From positions 1 to 16,472 of the forward strand of contig CAITUB010000005.1 in the NCBI GenBank assembly GCA_903895515.1: a stretch of 16,472 nt of DNA, written 5' to 3'. The notes below the pieces were generated by a model. It was not told the origin of the DNA. It saw nothing but the letters and a program-made list of their open reading frames with translations, and did not search any database. This document shows positions 1-7,437 of this stretch, piece by piece (position 1 is the first letter of the stretch; the number at the start of each line of letters is the position of its first letter). The translations under genes were made by a program, and so were the position numbers. This DNA comes from an uncultured Acidimicrobium sp. (lineage in GTDB: Bacteria > Actinomycetota > Acidimicrobiia > Acidimicrobiales > Ilumatobacteraceae).

Positions 1-155
1 CATCCTGCTGCAGCGAGTGCGTAGATCTGCTGGAGAGTTCCTTCAACATCAGCCGTTTTTGTGATGGTCATGGACTGGATGCTGATCGGCGCTCCGCCAC
101 CAACTGCCACCTTGCCTACCTGAATCTGCTTCGTCTGGCGGCGCTCGAAACTCAT
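1..155 (-). CDS. ispG: 4-hydroxy-3-methylbut-2-enyl-diphosphate synthase, N-terminal fragment
   Basis: Only the first 51 codons are inside the window; the gene continues beyond base 1. The N-terminus (MSFERRQTKQIQVGKVAVGG, then GAPISIQSMT and a stretch ending LQQIYALAAAG) matches the opening of IspG/GcpE. Family knowledge: IspG is the Fe-S enzyme that converts 2-C-methyl-D-erythritol 2,4-cyclodiphosphate to HMBPP in the cytosolic MEP isoprenoid pathway. Its cluster-binding cysteines and most of its TIM barrel lie outside the window. The ATG at 153-155 starts 16 bases after the rseP stop codon, so ispG is very probably the distal gene of the dxr-rseP-ispG group, placing two MEP-pathway steps around the site-2 protease. 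No clear Shine-Dalgarno is seen before the ATG. The identification is confident from the QSMT-type N-terminal signature even though the fragment is short. Confidence 0.9.
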   Translation of the reverse strand, partial: MSFERRQTKQIQVGKVAVGGGAPISIQSMTITKTADVEGTLQQIYALAAAG

Positions 156-171
156 GACTACCAGTGTGCCA

Positions 172-1416
172 CTACCCGAAGGGCTGTGTGATGTCTAGAT
201 ACAAGCCAGCAAAAGTAATCATGATCAGCAGCGCAACAACTGCCGTAGCAAGCGGAATCATCTTGCCAAAATCGGCCCGATATCGCACGCCCTTGCGGCT
301 GCGCAATCGCTCATAGGTAGTAACTGCAGCATGCCCTCCATCAAATGGCAGTGAGGGAAACATGTTGAATACGCCAACGAACACGTTCACGTAAGCAAGC
401 ATCATCAGTACACCTTTCAAGCCATCGCGCCTCCCCGCTTCTCCGCCAACCTGACTTGCACCAACAATCGTGCTTGGCCGAGTTGATGGATCTGCTGCCG
501 AGTCACGAATGCTGTTGAAAGCATTTGCTGGATTAAATATTTTGGGAAGTGCTTGCACCGATCCGACAATTGCTTGCGCGCCATCCCGCACCGCATATAC
601 AACTGCACTCGGCAGTGATTGTTTGATGTAGTCCACTGATTCAGTGCCGACACCCAAGTATCCGAGTGTTGCATCTACTGGATTGGCCGCCAAGGTTGCC
701 TCAAGAGTTTGGGGCACACCGCCGCGATTGATCTCAATCGCAATTTGCTCTCCAGGCGCGTTGCTTGTAATCGCGGCAACCAGATCATCTCGCGACTTCA
801 ACACTTCACCGTTGATTGATGAAATCATGTCACCTTCACGTAGACCGATTTGTGCTGCAGGAGAACCGCTTACTGGCGCATACACAATGCGCACACTTCC
901 TGTTTCGCCCAGTCGTCCGGCAGCCGCATACACGCCGACAAATAATGCAAGCGCAATGATCATGTGCATCAGCGATCCCGCTGTGATGACGAGCAACCGA
1001 CGCGGATACGACTTTGAGCGATACGAGCGGTCCTCGTCTTCCGGATCACAGTCATCCAAGTTGCTCATGCCAACAATGCGGACGAAAGCTCCTAGCGGAA
1101 AGGCTCGCACGCCATATTCAAGTTCGCCACGTTTTCTGCTCCACAAGCGCGGGCCGAACCCCATATAAAACTGCGTGACTTTCATGCCGGTTTTTCGAGC
1201 TGTCCAATAGTGCCCAAACTCATGAAGGAAAATTGAAACAATCAAGCCAACGACAAACACCAGCATCCATGGATTGCGCATTGCTAGCCAAACAACAAGC
1301 GCGAGAACCGCAATGAGCGAAACAGTGCCACCTCGATTAGCTGGTTCTTCTGCAAGGTCCTGCGTGTCTCCACCAGCTGCCATTTGCTCGCGGAACTTGC
1401 GATACATATTGCTCAT
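172..1416 (-). CDS. rseP: Site-2 membrane zinc metalloprotease (M50 family, RseP/Rip1-like)
   Basis: 414 residues, a normal length for RseP. The zinc-binding HEFGH motif is at residues 65-69 inside a hydrophobic segment. The third ligand motif is FDGG at 358-361, following NMFP. A single PDZ domain lies at about 172-243, and further membrane segments are at about 32-64, 140-165 and 386-406. Family knowledge: these proteases cut membrane-spanning anti-sigma factors or other single-pass proteins within the membrane. No anti-sigma substrate is encoded here. The ATG at 1414-1416 overlaps the dxr stop codon by four bases (ATGA), suggesting translational coupling. About 30 residues precede the first membrane helix, and an alternative ATG three codons in cannot be excluded. 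The usual AGP-x-x-N motif reads AGS-L-M-H (146-151), a deviation from the family. ispG follows 16 bases downstream. Confidence 0.93.
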   Translation of the reverse strand: MSNMYRKFREQMAAGGDTQDLAEEPANRGGTVSLIAVLALVVWLAMRNPWMLVFVVGLIVSIFLHEFGHYWTARKTGMKVTQFYMGFGPRLWSRKRGELEYGVRAFPLGAFVRIVGMSNLDDCDPEDEDRSYRSKSYPRRLLVITAGSLMHMIIALALFVGVYAAAGRLGETGSVRIVYAPVSGSPAAQIGLREGDMISSINGEVLKSRDDLVAAITSNAPGEQIAIEINRGGVPQTLEATLAANPVDATLGYLGVGTESVDYIKQSLPSAVVYAVRDGAQAIVGSVQALPKIFNPANAFNSIRDSAADPSTRPSTIVGASQVGGEAGRRDGLKGVLMMLAYVNVFVGVFNMFPSLPFDGGHAAVTTYERLRSRKGVRYRADFGKMIPLATAVVALLIMITFAGLYLDITQPFG

Positions 1417-2555
1417 GCTGAAAGCACTTGCAAAGCAAACCGACGAGCCAATGCATCAGCATGCAAAATGTCTTCAACAATGGTTGGAACCAGTCCATCA
1501 TGTTGCTGCATTGTTGCTTCAATCACTTCAGAAATTCTTGACCATGTAATTTGTCCGTTCAAAAAAGCCTCCACTGCAACTTCGTTTGCTGCACTCAACC
1601 AAGCCGGCGCAGTGCCGCCTGTGCGTCCTGCTTGGTATGCAAGGTTGAGACATGTGAAAGTCTGCGTGTCAGGTACTTCGAAATCAAGTCGTGCAAGAGT
1701 TGACCAATCAATTGAGCCAAACCGCACAGATGCGCGATGCGGATAGCTCAATGCATATGCAATTGGCAGCCGCATATCGGGCATCGACAATTGTGCAATC
1801 ACTGCACCATCATTGAACTCCACCATTGAATGCACCACCGACTGCGGGTGAACAACAACATTGATGTCGTCGAAACTGGTGCCAAACAGTTCGTGGGCCT
1901 CAATTACTTCGAGACCTTTATTCATCAATGTTGATGAGTCGACAGTGATCTTTGGGCCCATCGACCACGTTGGGTGCTTGAGGGCTTCTTCAACAGTCAC
2001 GTTGGATAATGACTCGCGCGAACGACCGCGAAATGGACCACCGCTTGCGGTGAGCAACAAACGATTCACTTCTCTGCCACTGTCAATCGAACTCCGCAAG
2101 CACTGGTGAATCGCACAATGCTCGCTGTCAACAGGAACGATGTCTGCCCCTTTAACCTTGCGCAACGGCTGCACAACCGGGCCAGCAGCAATGAGACTTT
2201 CCTTATTGGCAAGTGCAAGGCGTTTTCCAAGCCGAAGCGTAGACATGGTGACCGATAGCCCGGCAAAACCAACAACACCATTCACCACCACATCGGCAAG
2301 TTCGGCGAGCACTGACTGGTCGGACACCACTTCAACACCGGGCAACGCTTGCGCAACTTCCATGCGCGCAGCTTCGTCGGCAACAGCGACAACCTTTGGC
2401 TTCCATTGCTGTGCTTGGGCAATTACCGCTTGCGCAGATGTTCCGACCCCTAAGCCAACAACTTCAAACTGACCGTCACTTTGAGCAATGTAGTCAAGCG
2501 TTTGTGTGCCAATTGAACCGGTTGAACCGGCAATCGCAACTCGAGTTATGCCCAA
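1413..2555 (-). CDS. dxr: 1-deoxy-D-xylulose 5-phosphate reductoisomerase
   Basis: 380 residues, typical for Dxr. The enzyme makes MEP from DXP with NADPH and a divalent metal, the first committed step of the MEP isoprenoid pathway in the cytosol. The NADPH-binding GSTGSIG loop is at 10-16 and ANKES at 116-120. PVDSEH at 141-146 supplies metal ligands D143 and E145. ASGGPF is at 170-175 and H194 in KHPTW. MNKGLEV at 211-217 supplies N212, K213 and E216. All catalytic residues known from the E. coli enzyme are present at consistent spacing. The start codon is TTG (2553-2555), chosen because it is followed directly by the strand leading into GSTGSIG. It overlaps the end of cdsA by ten bases, so it probably relies on coupling with cdsA translation; no Shine-Dalgarno is visible. 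The 3' end overlaps rseP by four bases. Confidence 0.96.
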   Translation of the reverse strand: MGITRVAIAGSTGSIGTQTLDYIAQSDGQFEVVGLGVGTSAQAVIAQAQQWKPKVVAVADEAARMEVAQALPGVEVVSDQSVLAELADVVVNGVVGFAGLSVTMSTLRLGKRLALANKESLIAAGPVVQPLRKVKGADIVPVDSEHCAIHQCLRSSIDSGREVNRLLLTASGGPFRGRSRESLSNVTVEEALKHPTWSMGPKITVDSSTLMNKGLEVIEAHELFGTSFDDINVVVHPQSVVHSMVEFNDGAVIAQLSMPDMRLPIAYALSYPHRASVRFGSIDWSTLARLDFEVPDTQTFTCLNLAYQAGRTGGTAPAWLSAANEVAVEAFLNGQITWSRISEVIEATMQQHDGLVPTIVEDILHADALARRFALQVLSA

Positions 2556-3925
2556 GGCGTGATAACCATGCCGAGGTAATACACAGCTGGCAGCACAAAC
2601 AACATGCTGTCAAAGCGATCAAGCGCTCCACCGTGTCCACTCAACAACGTTCCAAAATCCTTGATGTCAAGATTGCGCTTAAACATGGATTCCGTGAGAT
2701 CTCCAAGAGGTGCCATCACACTGATCACCAGCGATAACAGAATCCATGACCCAAACGAGTTCCATGTTGTGCTCTGCATGCCAACAAGCACGACAATCAC
2801 GAACGTTCCAATGGTTCCACCGATAACACCTTCAACCGACTTTTTCGGGCTGATCCATTCGCGCAATGGCTGACGGCCAATTGCAGTGCCAACGAAGTAG
2901 GCGGCAATGTCGTTAGCAACAACACCGGCAACGACGATAAACAACGTGTCGGTTCCGCGATGTTGAAATGCATCGCCAAGCGTTGACCAACGAAGAATGA
3001 GTCCTGCATACGAGCTCATGAGCCCGATCCACATGAGCGCAATCATGGTTGCGGCACTGTTTGGAACTGGCCCCGAATCAACACTGTCGCTACTGACGAA
3101 CATCAGCGAAGTTGCAACAAAGGCAAACATCAAGACGAGCGGTATGGCCGAGTCGCCCTTCCAATACGCAACCGCTGGAGCTGCAACACAGCCAACAATT
3201 CCAATTATTGAAATTGGACGATAACCAGCCTGTGTAATTTGTGTGAAGAATTCGAAAGCAGCCAATCCAATCGCAATAACAACAAGCACCATCACAACAG
3301 CCGGGCTAATGAGCATTGCTCCCACGAATGCAGCGAGCATCAAAACACCAACCGCAGTTGCAGTTGGCAAGTCACGACCACCAGATGAAGGGCGTGACAT
3401 TGAACCCGTTCCTCCTGGTCGACCAGCAACCGGGCGACCACCTTGCACGGGGCGACCCGCGCGAGTGACTTGAGTTGGACGCACTTGAGCGCCAGATGCA
3501 TCGCGAGGTGCGACAGGACGACGAGTTTCTCCCGTTGGATCAGTTCCAATCACAATGCGACCTTCACGGCGAGGACGCTCAACCGGTGGCGGTGTAGTGG
3601 TTTCGAATCGACGTGAACCACCTGTGAGATCAACTGGCGGACGACGAGCACCAGTAGATGGTTCGTTGTATGCCGACCACACATCAGTTTCATCATCAAC
3701 TTGCGCAGCCGGACGACGAGCAGCCTCGGTGTCTTGCTTCATGAAGCGTGGAATTTCACCAGTTGCTGGCTCTGTCCAATGAGGAAGTTGCTCGGTTTCA
3801 TTGCCGCCGAAAGAAAGCGCCGGACCACTGTCGTCGTCGCTTCCGAATCGCACTACTCCGAACTCGTCACCAAAATCAATCGTTGGATCGTTCGTGTTGT
3901 CGCTTCCGTAATTGTCATCAGCCAT
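2546..3925 (-). CDS. cdsA: Phosphatidate cytidylyltransferase (CDP-diacylglycerol synthase) with long disordered N-terminus
   Basis: 459 residues, against roughly 270-300 for a minimal CdsA. Residues 1 to about 185 are low complexity: an acidic, glycine-rich start, then Pro/Arg/Gly-rich sequence with short near-repeats such as GRPVQGGRPVAGRPGG. The membrane domain begins near residue 186, with multiple hydrophobic helices. The CDP-diglyceride synthetase signature is intact at about 412-440, with FKR, IKD, SGHGG and LDRFDS. The enzyme converts phosphatidic acid and CTP into CDP-diacylglycerol for phospholipid synthesis in the cytoplasmic membrane. The ATG at 3923-3925 has a strong AAGGAG seven bases upstream. 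That site overlaps the frr stop codon, so translation of the two genes may be linked. The stop overlaps dxr by ten bases. The role of the extension is unknown; similar charged disordered N-termini occur on other actinobacterial CdsA proteins. Confidence 0.94.
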   Translation of the reverse strand: MADDNYGSDNTNDPTIDFGDEFGVVRFGSDDDSGPALSFGGNETEQLPHWTEPATGEIPRFMKQDTEAARRPAAQVDDETDVWSAYNEPSTGARRPPVDLTGGSRRFETTTPPPVERPRREGRIVIGTDPTGETRRPVAPRDASGAQVRPTQVTRAGRPVQGGRPVAGRPGGTGSMSRPSSGGRDLPTATAVGVLMLAAFVGAMLISPAVVMVLVVIAIGLAAFEFFTQITQAGYRPISIIGIVGCVAAPAVAYWKGDSAIPLVLMFAFVATSLMFVSSDSVDSGPVPNSAATMIALMWIGLMSSYAGLILRWSTLGDAFQHRGTDTLFIVVAGVVANDIAAYFVGTAIGRQPLREWISPKKSVEGVIGGTIGTFVIVVLVGMQSTTWNSFGSWILLSLVISVMAPLGDLTESMFKRNLDIKDFGTLLSGHGGALDRFDSMLFVLPAVYYLGMVITPWA

Positions 3926-3932
3926 GAGTGAT

Positions 3933-3938
3933 CTCCTT
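3933..3938 (-). promoter_or_regulatory. Ribosome binding site of cdsA overlapping the frr stop codon
   Basis: AAGGAG lies seven bases before the cdsA ATG and shares bases with the frr TAA (3937-3939). It is one of only two strong Shine-Dalgarno sequences among the genes of this window. A ribosome terminating on frr would sit over it. Confidence 0.8.
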
Positions 3939-4494
3939 ACACTTCGAGTAGTTCTTGTTCCTTACGTGCAAATGCCTTTTCAATTTGTTCGACATGATCT
4001 TGTGTGAGCTTGTCGAGTTCTTTTTCTGCACGGTCAAGATCGTCTTTGGAGATGTCGCCATCTTTTTCTGACGTTTCGAGAACCTTGCGAGCATCGCGTC
4101 GTACGTTGCGCAATGCAATACGGCCATCTTCAGCCATGTTCTTCACAACCTTCACGTATTCCTTGCGACGCTCTTCGGTCAGCATGGGAAACGACAAGCG
4201 AATGACCACTCCATCGTTTCCTGGTGAAACTCCAAGATCACTTGACTGAATGCCCTTTTCGATCGCAGCGATTGATCCGCGGTCGTGAGGCTTAATAATC
4301 AGCATTCGCGCTTCAGGCACCTGAAAGGTGGCTAACTGCTGCAGCGGAACGGTTGCTCCGTAGTACTCCACGGGAATGCGCTCAACGAGCGAGGCGTTTG
4401 CACGACCTGTGCGGACGCCTAAAAACTGGGACTGGACATGATCACAGGCTCTTGCCATTTTGTCCATGGCATCCAGCAACGTCTCTTCAATCAC
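3937..4494 (-). CDS. frr: Ribosome recycling factor
   Basis: 185 residues, exactly the family length. RRF acts with EF-G to split the post-termination ribosome into subunits. Recognisable blocks are the N-terminal helix ending VRTGRANASLVERI (about 27-40), VEYYGATVPLQQLA (about 42-55), the conserved segment KEYVKVVKNMAEDGRIALRN (about 131-150), and a charged C-terminal helix with the usual ELDKLTQDHVEQIE pattern. The start codon is GTG (4492-4494), overlapping the pyrH stop by four bases (GTGA). This agrees with MIEETLLDAMDKM being the normal RRF N-terminus. No independent Shine-Dalgarno is clear, so coupling to pyrH is likely. The pyrH-frr pairing is almost universal in bacteria and supports both calls. 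Confidence 0.97.
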   Translation of the reverse strand: MIEETLLDAMDKMARACDHVQSQFLGVRTGRANASLVERIPVEYYGATVPLQQLATFQVPEARMLIIKPHDRGSIAAIEKGIQSSDLGVSPGNDGVVIRLSFPMLTEERRKEYVKVVKNMAEDGRIALRNVRRDARKVLETSEKDGDISKDDLDRAEKELDKLTQDHVEQIEKAFARKEQELLEV

Positions 4495-5222
4495 TCGACC
4501 AGCGTACCTATTTCTTCACCCAGGAGTATGGACTTCACGTTCCCGCGCTGCAACAGGTTGAATACCACGATTGGCAAGTTGTTGTCACGACAGAACGTAA
4601 TAGCCGTGCTGTCCATGACTTTTAGACCCTTATTAATGACTTCGAGATACGAAATATGCGAATACTTCGTGGCCGTCTTATCAATTTTTGGATCGGCCGT
4701 GTACACACCGTCTACTCCAGAGTGTGTGCCCTTCAAAATTACTTGTGCCGAAATTTCTGCTGCACGCAATGCTGCTGCAGTATCAGTGGTGAAGAATGGG
4801 TTTCCTGTTCCGCCCGCCAAAATAACGATGCGCCCCTTTTCCATGTGACGTTCAGCGCGGCGACGAATGTATGGCTCGGCAACTTTTGGCATTTCAACTG
4901 CCGACATCACGCGCGACTGTTGACCAACACGCTCAAGTGCGTCTTGAAATGCAAGACCGTTCATGACCGTTGCCAACATTCCCATGTAGTCAGCTTGTGC
5001 TTGGTCCATTCCTTGGCCGGCACCTTTAAGCCCGCGCCAGAAGTTTCCGCCACCAACCACAACAGCAATGTCGACGCCGAGTTCTTGTTTGGTTTCGTAG
5101 AGTTCGGTCGCAACTTGATGCAATACATCGGTGTCGAGACCGAACCCAGATTTTTCGGCTAATGCCTCACCTGAAAGCTTAAGAACAATTCGATTCCAAC
5201 GAGCCTTTGGGTGTGCAGCCAT
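4491..5222 (-). CDS. pyrH: UMP kinase
   Basis: 243 residues, the usual size for the bacterial hexameric UMP kinase of the amino-acid kinase family, which phosphorylates UMP to UDP with ATP. Seen motifs are KLSGE (15-19), VVVGGGNFWRG (54-64, phosphate and nucleotide binding), the UMP-binding AQADYMGMLATVMNGLAF segment (75-92), GGTGNPFFTTD (137-147) and DGVYTADP (171-178). The ATG at 5220-5222 follows the tsf stop by 15 bases with no strong Shine-Dalgarno. About ten residues precede the first beta strand, which is normal. The 3' end overlaps frr by four bases. In the operon it supplies pyrimidine nucleotides alongside translation factors; UDP formed here leads to the CTP used by the downstream CdsA. 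Confidence 0.97.
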   Translation of the reverse strand: MAAHPKARWNRIVLKLSGEALAEKSGFGLDTDVLHQVATELYETKQELGVDIAVVVGGGNFWRGLKGAGQGMDQAQADYMGMLATVMNGLAFQDALERVGQQSRVMSAVEMPKVAEPYIRRRAERHMEKGRIVILAGGTGNPFFTTDTAAALRAAEISAQVILKGTHSGVDGVYTADPKIDKTATKYSHISYLEVINKGLKVMDSTAITFCRDNNLPIVVFNLLQRGNVKSILLGEEIGTLVE

Positions 5223-5237
5223 GTACGAAATCTACAA

Positions 5238-6026
5238 CTATCCGATCTCAACCTGCGAATAACGCACGATGGTTGACTTGCCAATGACCTGAGCAACGGA
5301 CTGCTTGTCGTCCTTTGCATATGGCTGTTCGAGCAATACGATGTCCTTGAAGAAACCCTGAACACGGCCGTCCACGATCTTGGCGATTGCGGCTTCTGGC
5401 TTGCCTTCGTTGCGAGTAACCGTTTCAAGGGTTGCGCGCTCGGCGGCAATGACATCGGCTGGAACGTCGTCCTTCTTCAAATACTTCGGACGAGCAAATG
5501 CAATGTGCACTGCAATGTCGTGAGCAAGCTCTTGCGTTGCACCAGACATTTCCACGATGACGCCGTTTACACCGCGGCCACCCTGGATATGTGAGTACAG
5601 GTCAAGAACATTTCCCGCAGCTGCTTCGAAACGAACAACGTCGCCGAGGTCAATTTTTTCCTTCAACAAAATCTTGAGGTCTTCAAGTTGCTGATTGCGC
5701 TCGCTCACCGCTGCTTCGCCCTTGGCAATTACCAAGTCAACAAGAGTTTCGGCTTCTGCAATGAATTGATCGCTTCCTGCAACGAAGTCGGTTTCGCACT
5801 TGAGTTTCACGATTGCAGCAACATTGCCTGTGACTTTGACAGCCACTACGCCCTGTGCGCTTTCGCGATCGTCACGCTTTGCACTTGCTGCAAGGCCCTT
5901 TTCGCGCAACCACTGCTTTGACGCTTCGATGTCTCCACCGTTTTCTTCCAGCGCCTTCTTGCAATCCATCATTCCTGCACCTGTTGTGGCGCGTAGTGAT
6001 GCAACGTCTTTAGCGGTAAACGACAT
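5238..6026 (-). CDS. tsf: Elongation factor Ts
   Basis: 262 residues, close to actinobacterial EF-Ts proteins. EF-Ts is the guanine nucleotide exchange factor that regenerates EF-Tu-GTP. The N-terminal UBA-like domain carries signature 1, LRATTGAGMMDCKKALEEN (about 11-29). The second conserved block is VKLKCETDFVAGSDQF (about 73-88), the core region that contacts EF-Tu. The C-terminal core contains IAFARPKYL and the GFFKDIVLLEQPYAKD segment. The ATG at 6024-6026 lies only two bases after the rpsB stop. A GAAGG six bases upstream, inside the rpsB tail, is a plausible weak Shine-Dalgarno. rpsB-tsf linkage is conserved across bacteria and the two are normally co-transcribed. Confidence 0.97.
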   Translation of the reverse strand: MSFTAKDVASLRATTGAGMMDCKKALEENGGDIEASKQWLREKGLAASAKRDDRESAQGVVAVKVTGNVAAIVKLKCETDFVAGSDQFIAEAETLVDLVIAKGEAAVSERNQQLEDLKILLKEKIDLGDVVRFEAAAGNVLDLYSHIQGGRGVNGVIVEMSGATQELAHDIAVHIAFARPKYLKKDDVPADVIAAERATLETVTRNEGKPEAAIAKIVDGRVQGFFKDIVLLEQPYAKDDKQSVAQVIGKSTIVRYSQVEIG

Positions 6027-6028
6027 GA

Positions 6029-6886
6029 TCAGCCTTCGACTTTTGTATCAGTTGCGGATGCAACACGTGCATCACGCTGAGCTTGTGCTTCTGCTGCCGA
6101 CTTACGTGCGGCATCTTGTTGTGCTTCGAATGCTGCTTGCTCATCTGCACTGCGTGGAGCTGGTGCAGCGGCAGGTGCCGATGAACGACCAGAAGTCTTT
6201 TCTGCAATGAAGCGACCTTCAATAACTGCTTCGCAGATAACGCGTGACATCAGTTCGTTTGCACGAATTGCATCGTCGTTACCAGGAATTGGATACGTGA
6301 TGAGGTCTGGGTTCACGTTGGTGTCCACAACCGCAATAACAGGAATACCAAGCTTGTTGGCTTCGGTTACTGCAATGCTTTCCTTCACGGTGTCAATAAT
6401 GAACACTGCCGTTGGGCGACGTGCCATGTTGCGAATACCCGAAAGGTTCTTCTGCAACTTCTCGAGTTCGCGCGAGATAAGAAGGGCTTCCTTCTTTGGC
6501 ATGAGTTCAAACTCGCCGGTGTCGCGCATGCGCTCGTAGTCCTGCATCTTCTGAACACGCTTTGAAATGGTGTCGAAGTTGGTGAGCATTCCGCCCAACC
6601 AACGCTCGTTGATGTACGGCATGCCGCACTTGTCAGCGAAGAACTTGATTGGATCTTGTGCTTGCTTCTTGGTTCCGATGAACAAGATGCTTCCGCCGTT
6701 TGCGACCATGTCGCGAACAAACTTGTATGACGTATCTACGCGATCGAGCGTCTGCTCAAGATCGATGATGTAAATACCGTTGCGCTCACCAAAAATGAAT
6801 CGCTTCATTCGTGGGTTCCAACGATGGGTTTGGTGTCCGAAGTGAACGCCTGCTTCAAGCATTTGGCGCATGCTGACGATTGCCAT
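6029..6886 (-). CDS. rpsB: 30S ribosomal protein S2
   Basis: 285 residues, longer than the minimal S2 of about 230-250. Diagnostic blocks are MLEAGVHFGHQTHRWNPRMK (9-28), FGERNGIYIIDLEQT, FIGTKKQAQ, the YINERWLGGMLTNF segment and GIPVIAVVDTNVNPDLITYPIPGNDDAIRA, after which the globular protein ends. The last 55 or so residues form an Ala/Glu/Gln/Arg-rich, probably disordered or helical tail, a common actinobacterial feature. The ATG at 6884-6886 is supported by a strong AGGAG six bases upstream. The gene opens the translation operon and is preceded by a 98-base leader with an inverted repeat next to the ribosome binding site, so autoregulation by free S2 is plausible. tsf follows after two bases. 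Confidence 0.97.
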   Translation of the reverse strand: MAIVSMRQMLEAGVHFGHQTHRWNPRMKRFIFGERNGIYIIDLEQTLDRVDTSYKFVRDMVANGGSILFIGTKKQAQDPIKFFADKCGMPYINERWLGGMLTNFDTISKRVQKMQDYERMRDTGEFELMPKKEALLISRELEKLQKNLSGIRNMARRPTAVFIIDTVKESIAVTEANKLGIPVIAVVDTNVNPDLITYPIPGNDDAIRANELMSRVICEAVIEGRFIAEKTSGRSSAPAAAPAPRSADEQAAFEAQQDAARKSAAEAQAQRDARVASATDTKVEG

Positions 6887-6892
6887 GACTAT

Positions 6893-6897
6893 CTCCT
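6893..6897 (-). promoter_or_regulatory. Ribosome binding site of rpsB
   Basis: AGGAG lies six bases before the rpsB ATG, within GGAGAGGAG. It is the strongest Shine-Dalgarno in the window and sits two bases from the inner arm of the inverted repeat at 6900-6907, so folding of the leader could affect its accessibility. Confidence 0.8.
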
Positions 6898-6899
6898 CT

Positions 6900-6944
6900 C
6901 CTGTGGTTAGGAAACCTGAGCCCCGGCGCTTTCACGACCACAGG
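6900..6944 (-). promoter_or_regulatory. Inverted repeat in the rpsB leader, candidate S2 autoregulatory RNA
   Basis: In the minus-strand transcript CCTGTGGT (6937-6944) can pair perfectly with ACCACAGG (6900-6907), giving an eight-base-pair stem around 29 bases. The loop contains a smaller self-complementary segment around AGCGCCGGGGCT and a short AGG/CCT pair, so a compact branched fold is possible. The 3' arm ends two bases from the AGGAG ribosome binding site. Family knowledge: S2 represses its own rpsB-tsf mRNA through a leader structure in gammaproteobacteria. That this leader does the same is inference. No run of U follows the stem, so it does not look like an intrinsic terminator. I could not identify a convincing -10/-35 pair for rpsB. 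Confidence 0.45.
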
Positions 6945-6984
6945 GTGGAACTCAAGTATGTGTATTTAGTACTGCACCGCGGTT

Positions 6985-7437
6985 TTACGGCCCGTGTGAG
7001 TGTATCGGCACTAAAACGGCTCGGGGCCTTAGCCCACTTGGGTTGTTGGTTACAGGGGCACACGTCGTTGGGTCGAGATAGACCCCCGACCGGCGAACCC
7101 CGATGTATAGGGCTCCACTGGATACCCCGATGCGAAAGCCCGAAGCCACGCGGTCTCCTGCCTTTACTTCAACACGTTCAAGACGACCATGCGTCACCAG
7201 CACTCCGTCCCTGCCCCGCACCACCACATACTTCGAACCCGCCACCGACCCCGAAAAGGTGACTTCCCCGCTGGTAGCCGAATACACCGGGGCATGCGGC
7301 GGGGTGACGTATTCGACGCCGCGATTACCCGCGCACCACGTGCATGTCGGTGCACGAAATGAATCTGCAACAGCAAATTGTGTTGGCAACACAAGCGCGC
7401 ACAGCGCAGCGACGAACTCAATCAATTTCGGCGGCAC
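6985..7437 (-). CDS. Small secreted M23/LytM-like protein lacking zinc ligands
   Basis: 150 residues. An N-terminal signal peptide is likely: K4, hydrophobic residues 8-18, and AVA|D at 22-25 as a cleavage site. The mature part follows the LytM (M23) beta fold: NRGVEY (38-43) at the usual HxGxD site, APVYSATSGEVTFSG (49-63), VVVRGRDGVLVTHGRL (71-86), KAGDRVASGFRIG (92-104), ALYIGVR (109-115) and YLDP (120-123). The positions that hold zinc or catalytic residues in active M23 peptidases are substituted: N38, E42, R85, A109 and Y111. It is therefore probably a non-catalytic cell-wall binding or regulatory LytM factor. C32 and C35 form a CTWC pair just after the signal, with C126 near the C-terminus. 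The GTG start (7435-7437) overlaps the sigma-factor gene by 20 bases; a TTG four codons later is an alternative. Confidence 0.75.
   Translation of the reverse strand: MPPKLIEFVAALCALVLPTQFAVADSFRAPTCTWCAGNRGVEYVTPPHAPVYSATSGEVTFSGSVAGSKYVVVRGRDGVLVTHGRLERVEVKAGDRVASGFRIGVSSGALYIGVRRSGVYLDPTTCAPVTNNPSGLRPRAVLVPIHSHGP

Noticed and set aside
644..1168. A 174-codon plus-strand open frame opposite rseP
   Set aside because: It is antisense to the conserved protease and has no recognisable features; long shadow frames are common in sequence of this composition.
6979..7060. Possible terminator after the LytM-like gene
   Set aside because: GTTTTA and TAAAAC can pair, but the flanks mismatch and there is no GC-rich stem followed by a T-run.
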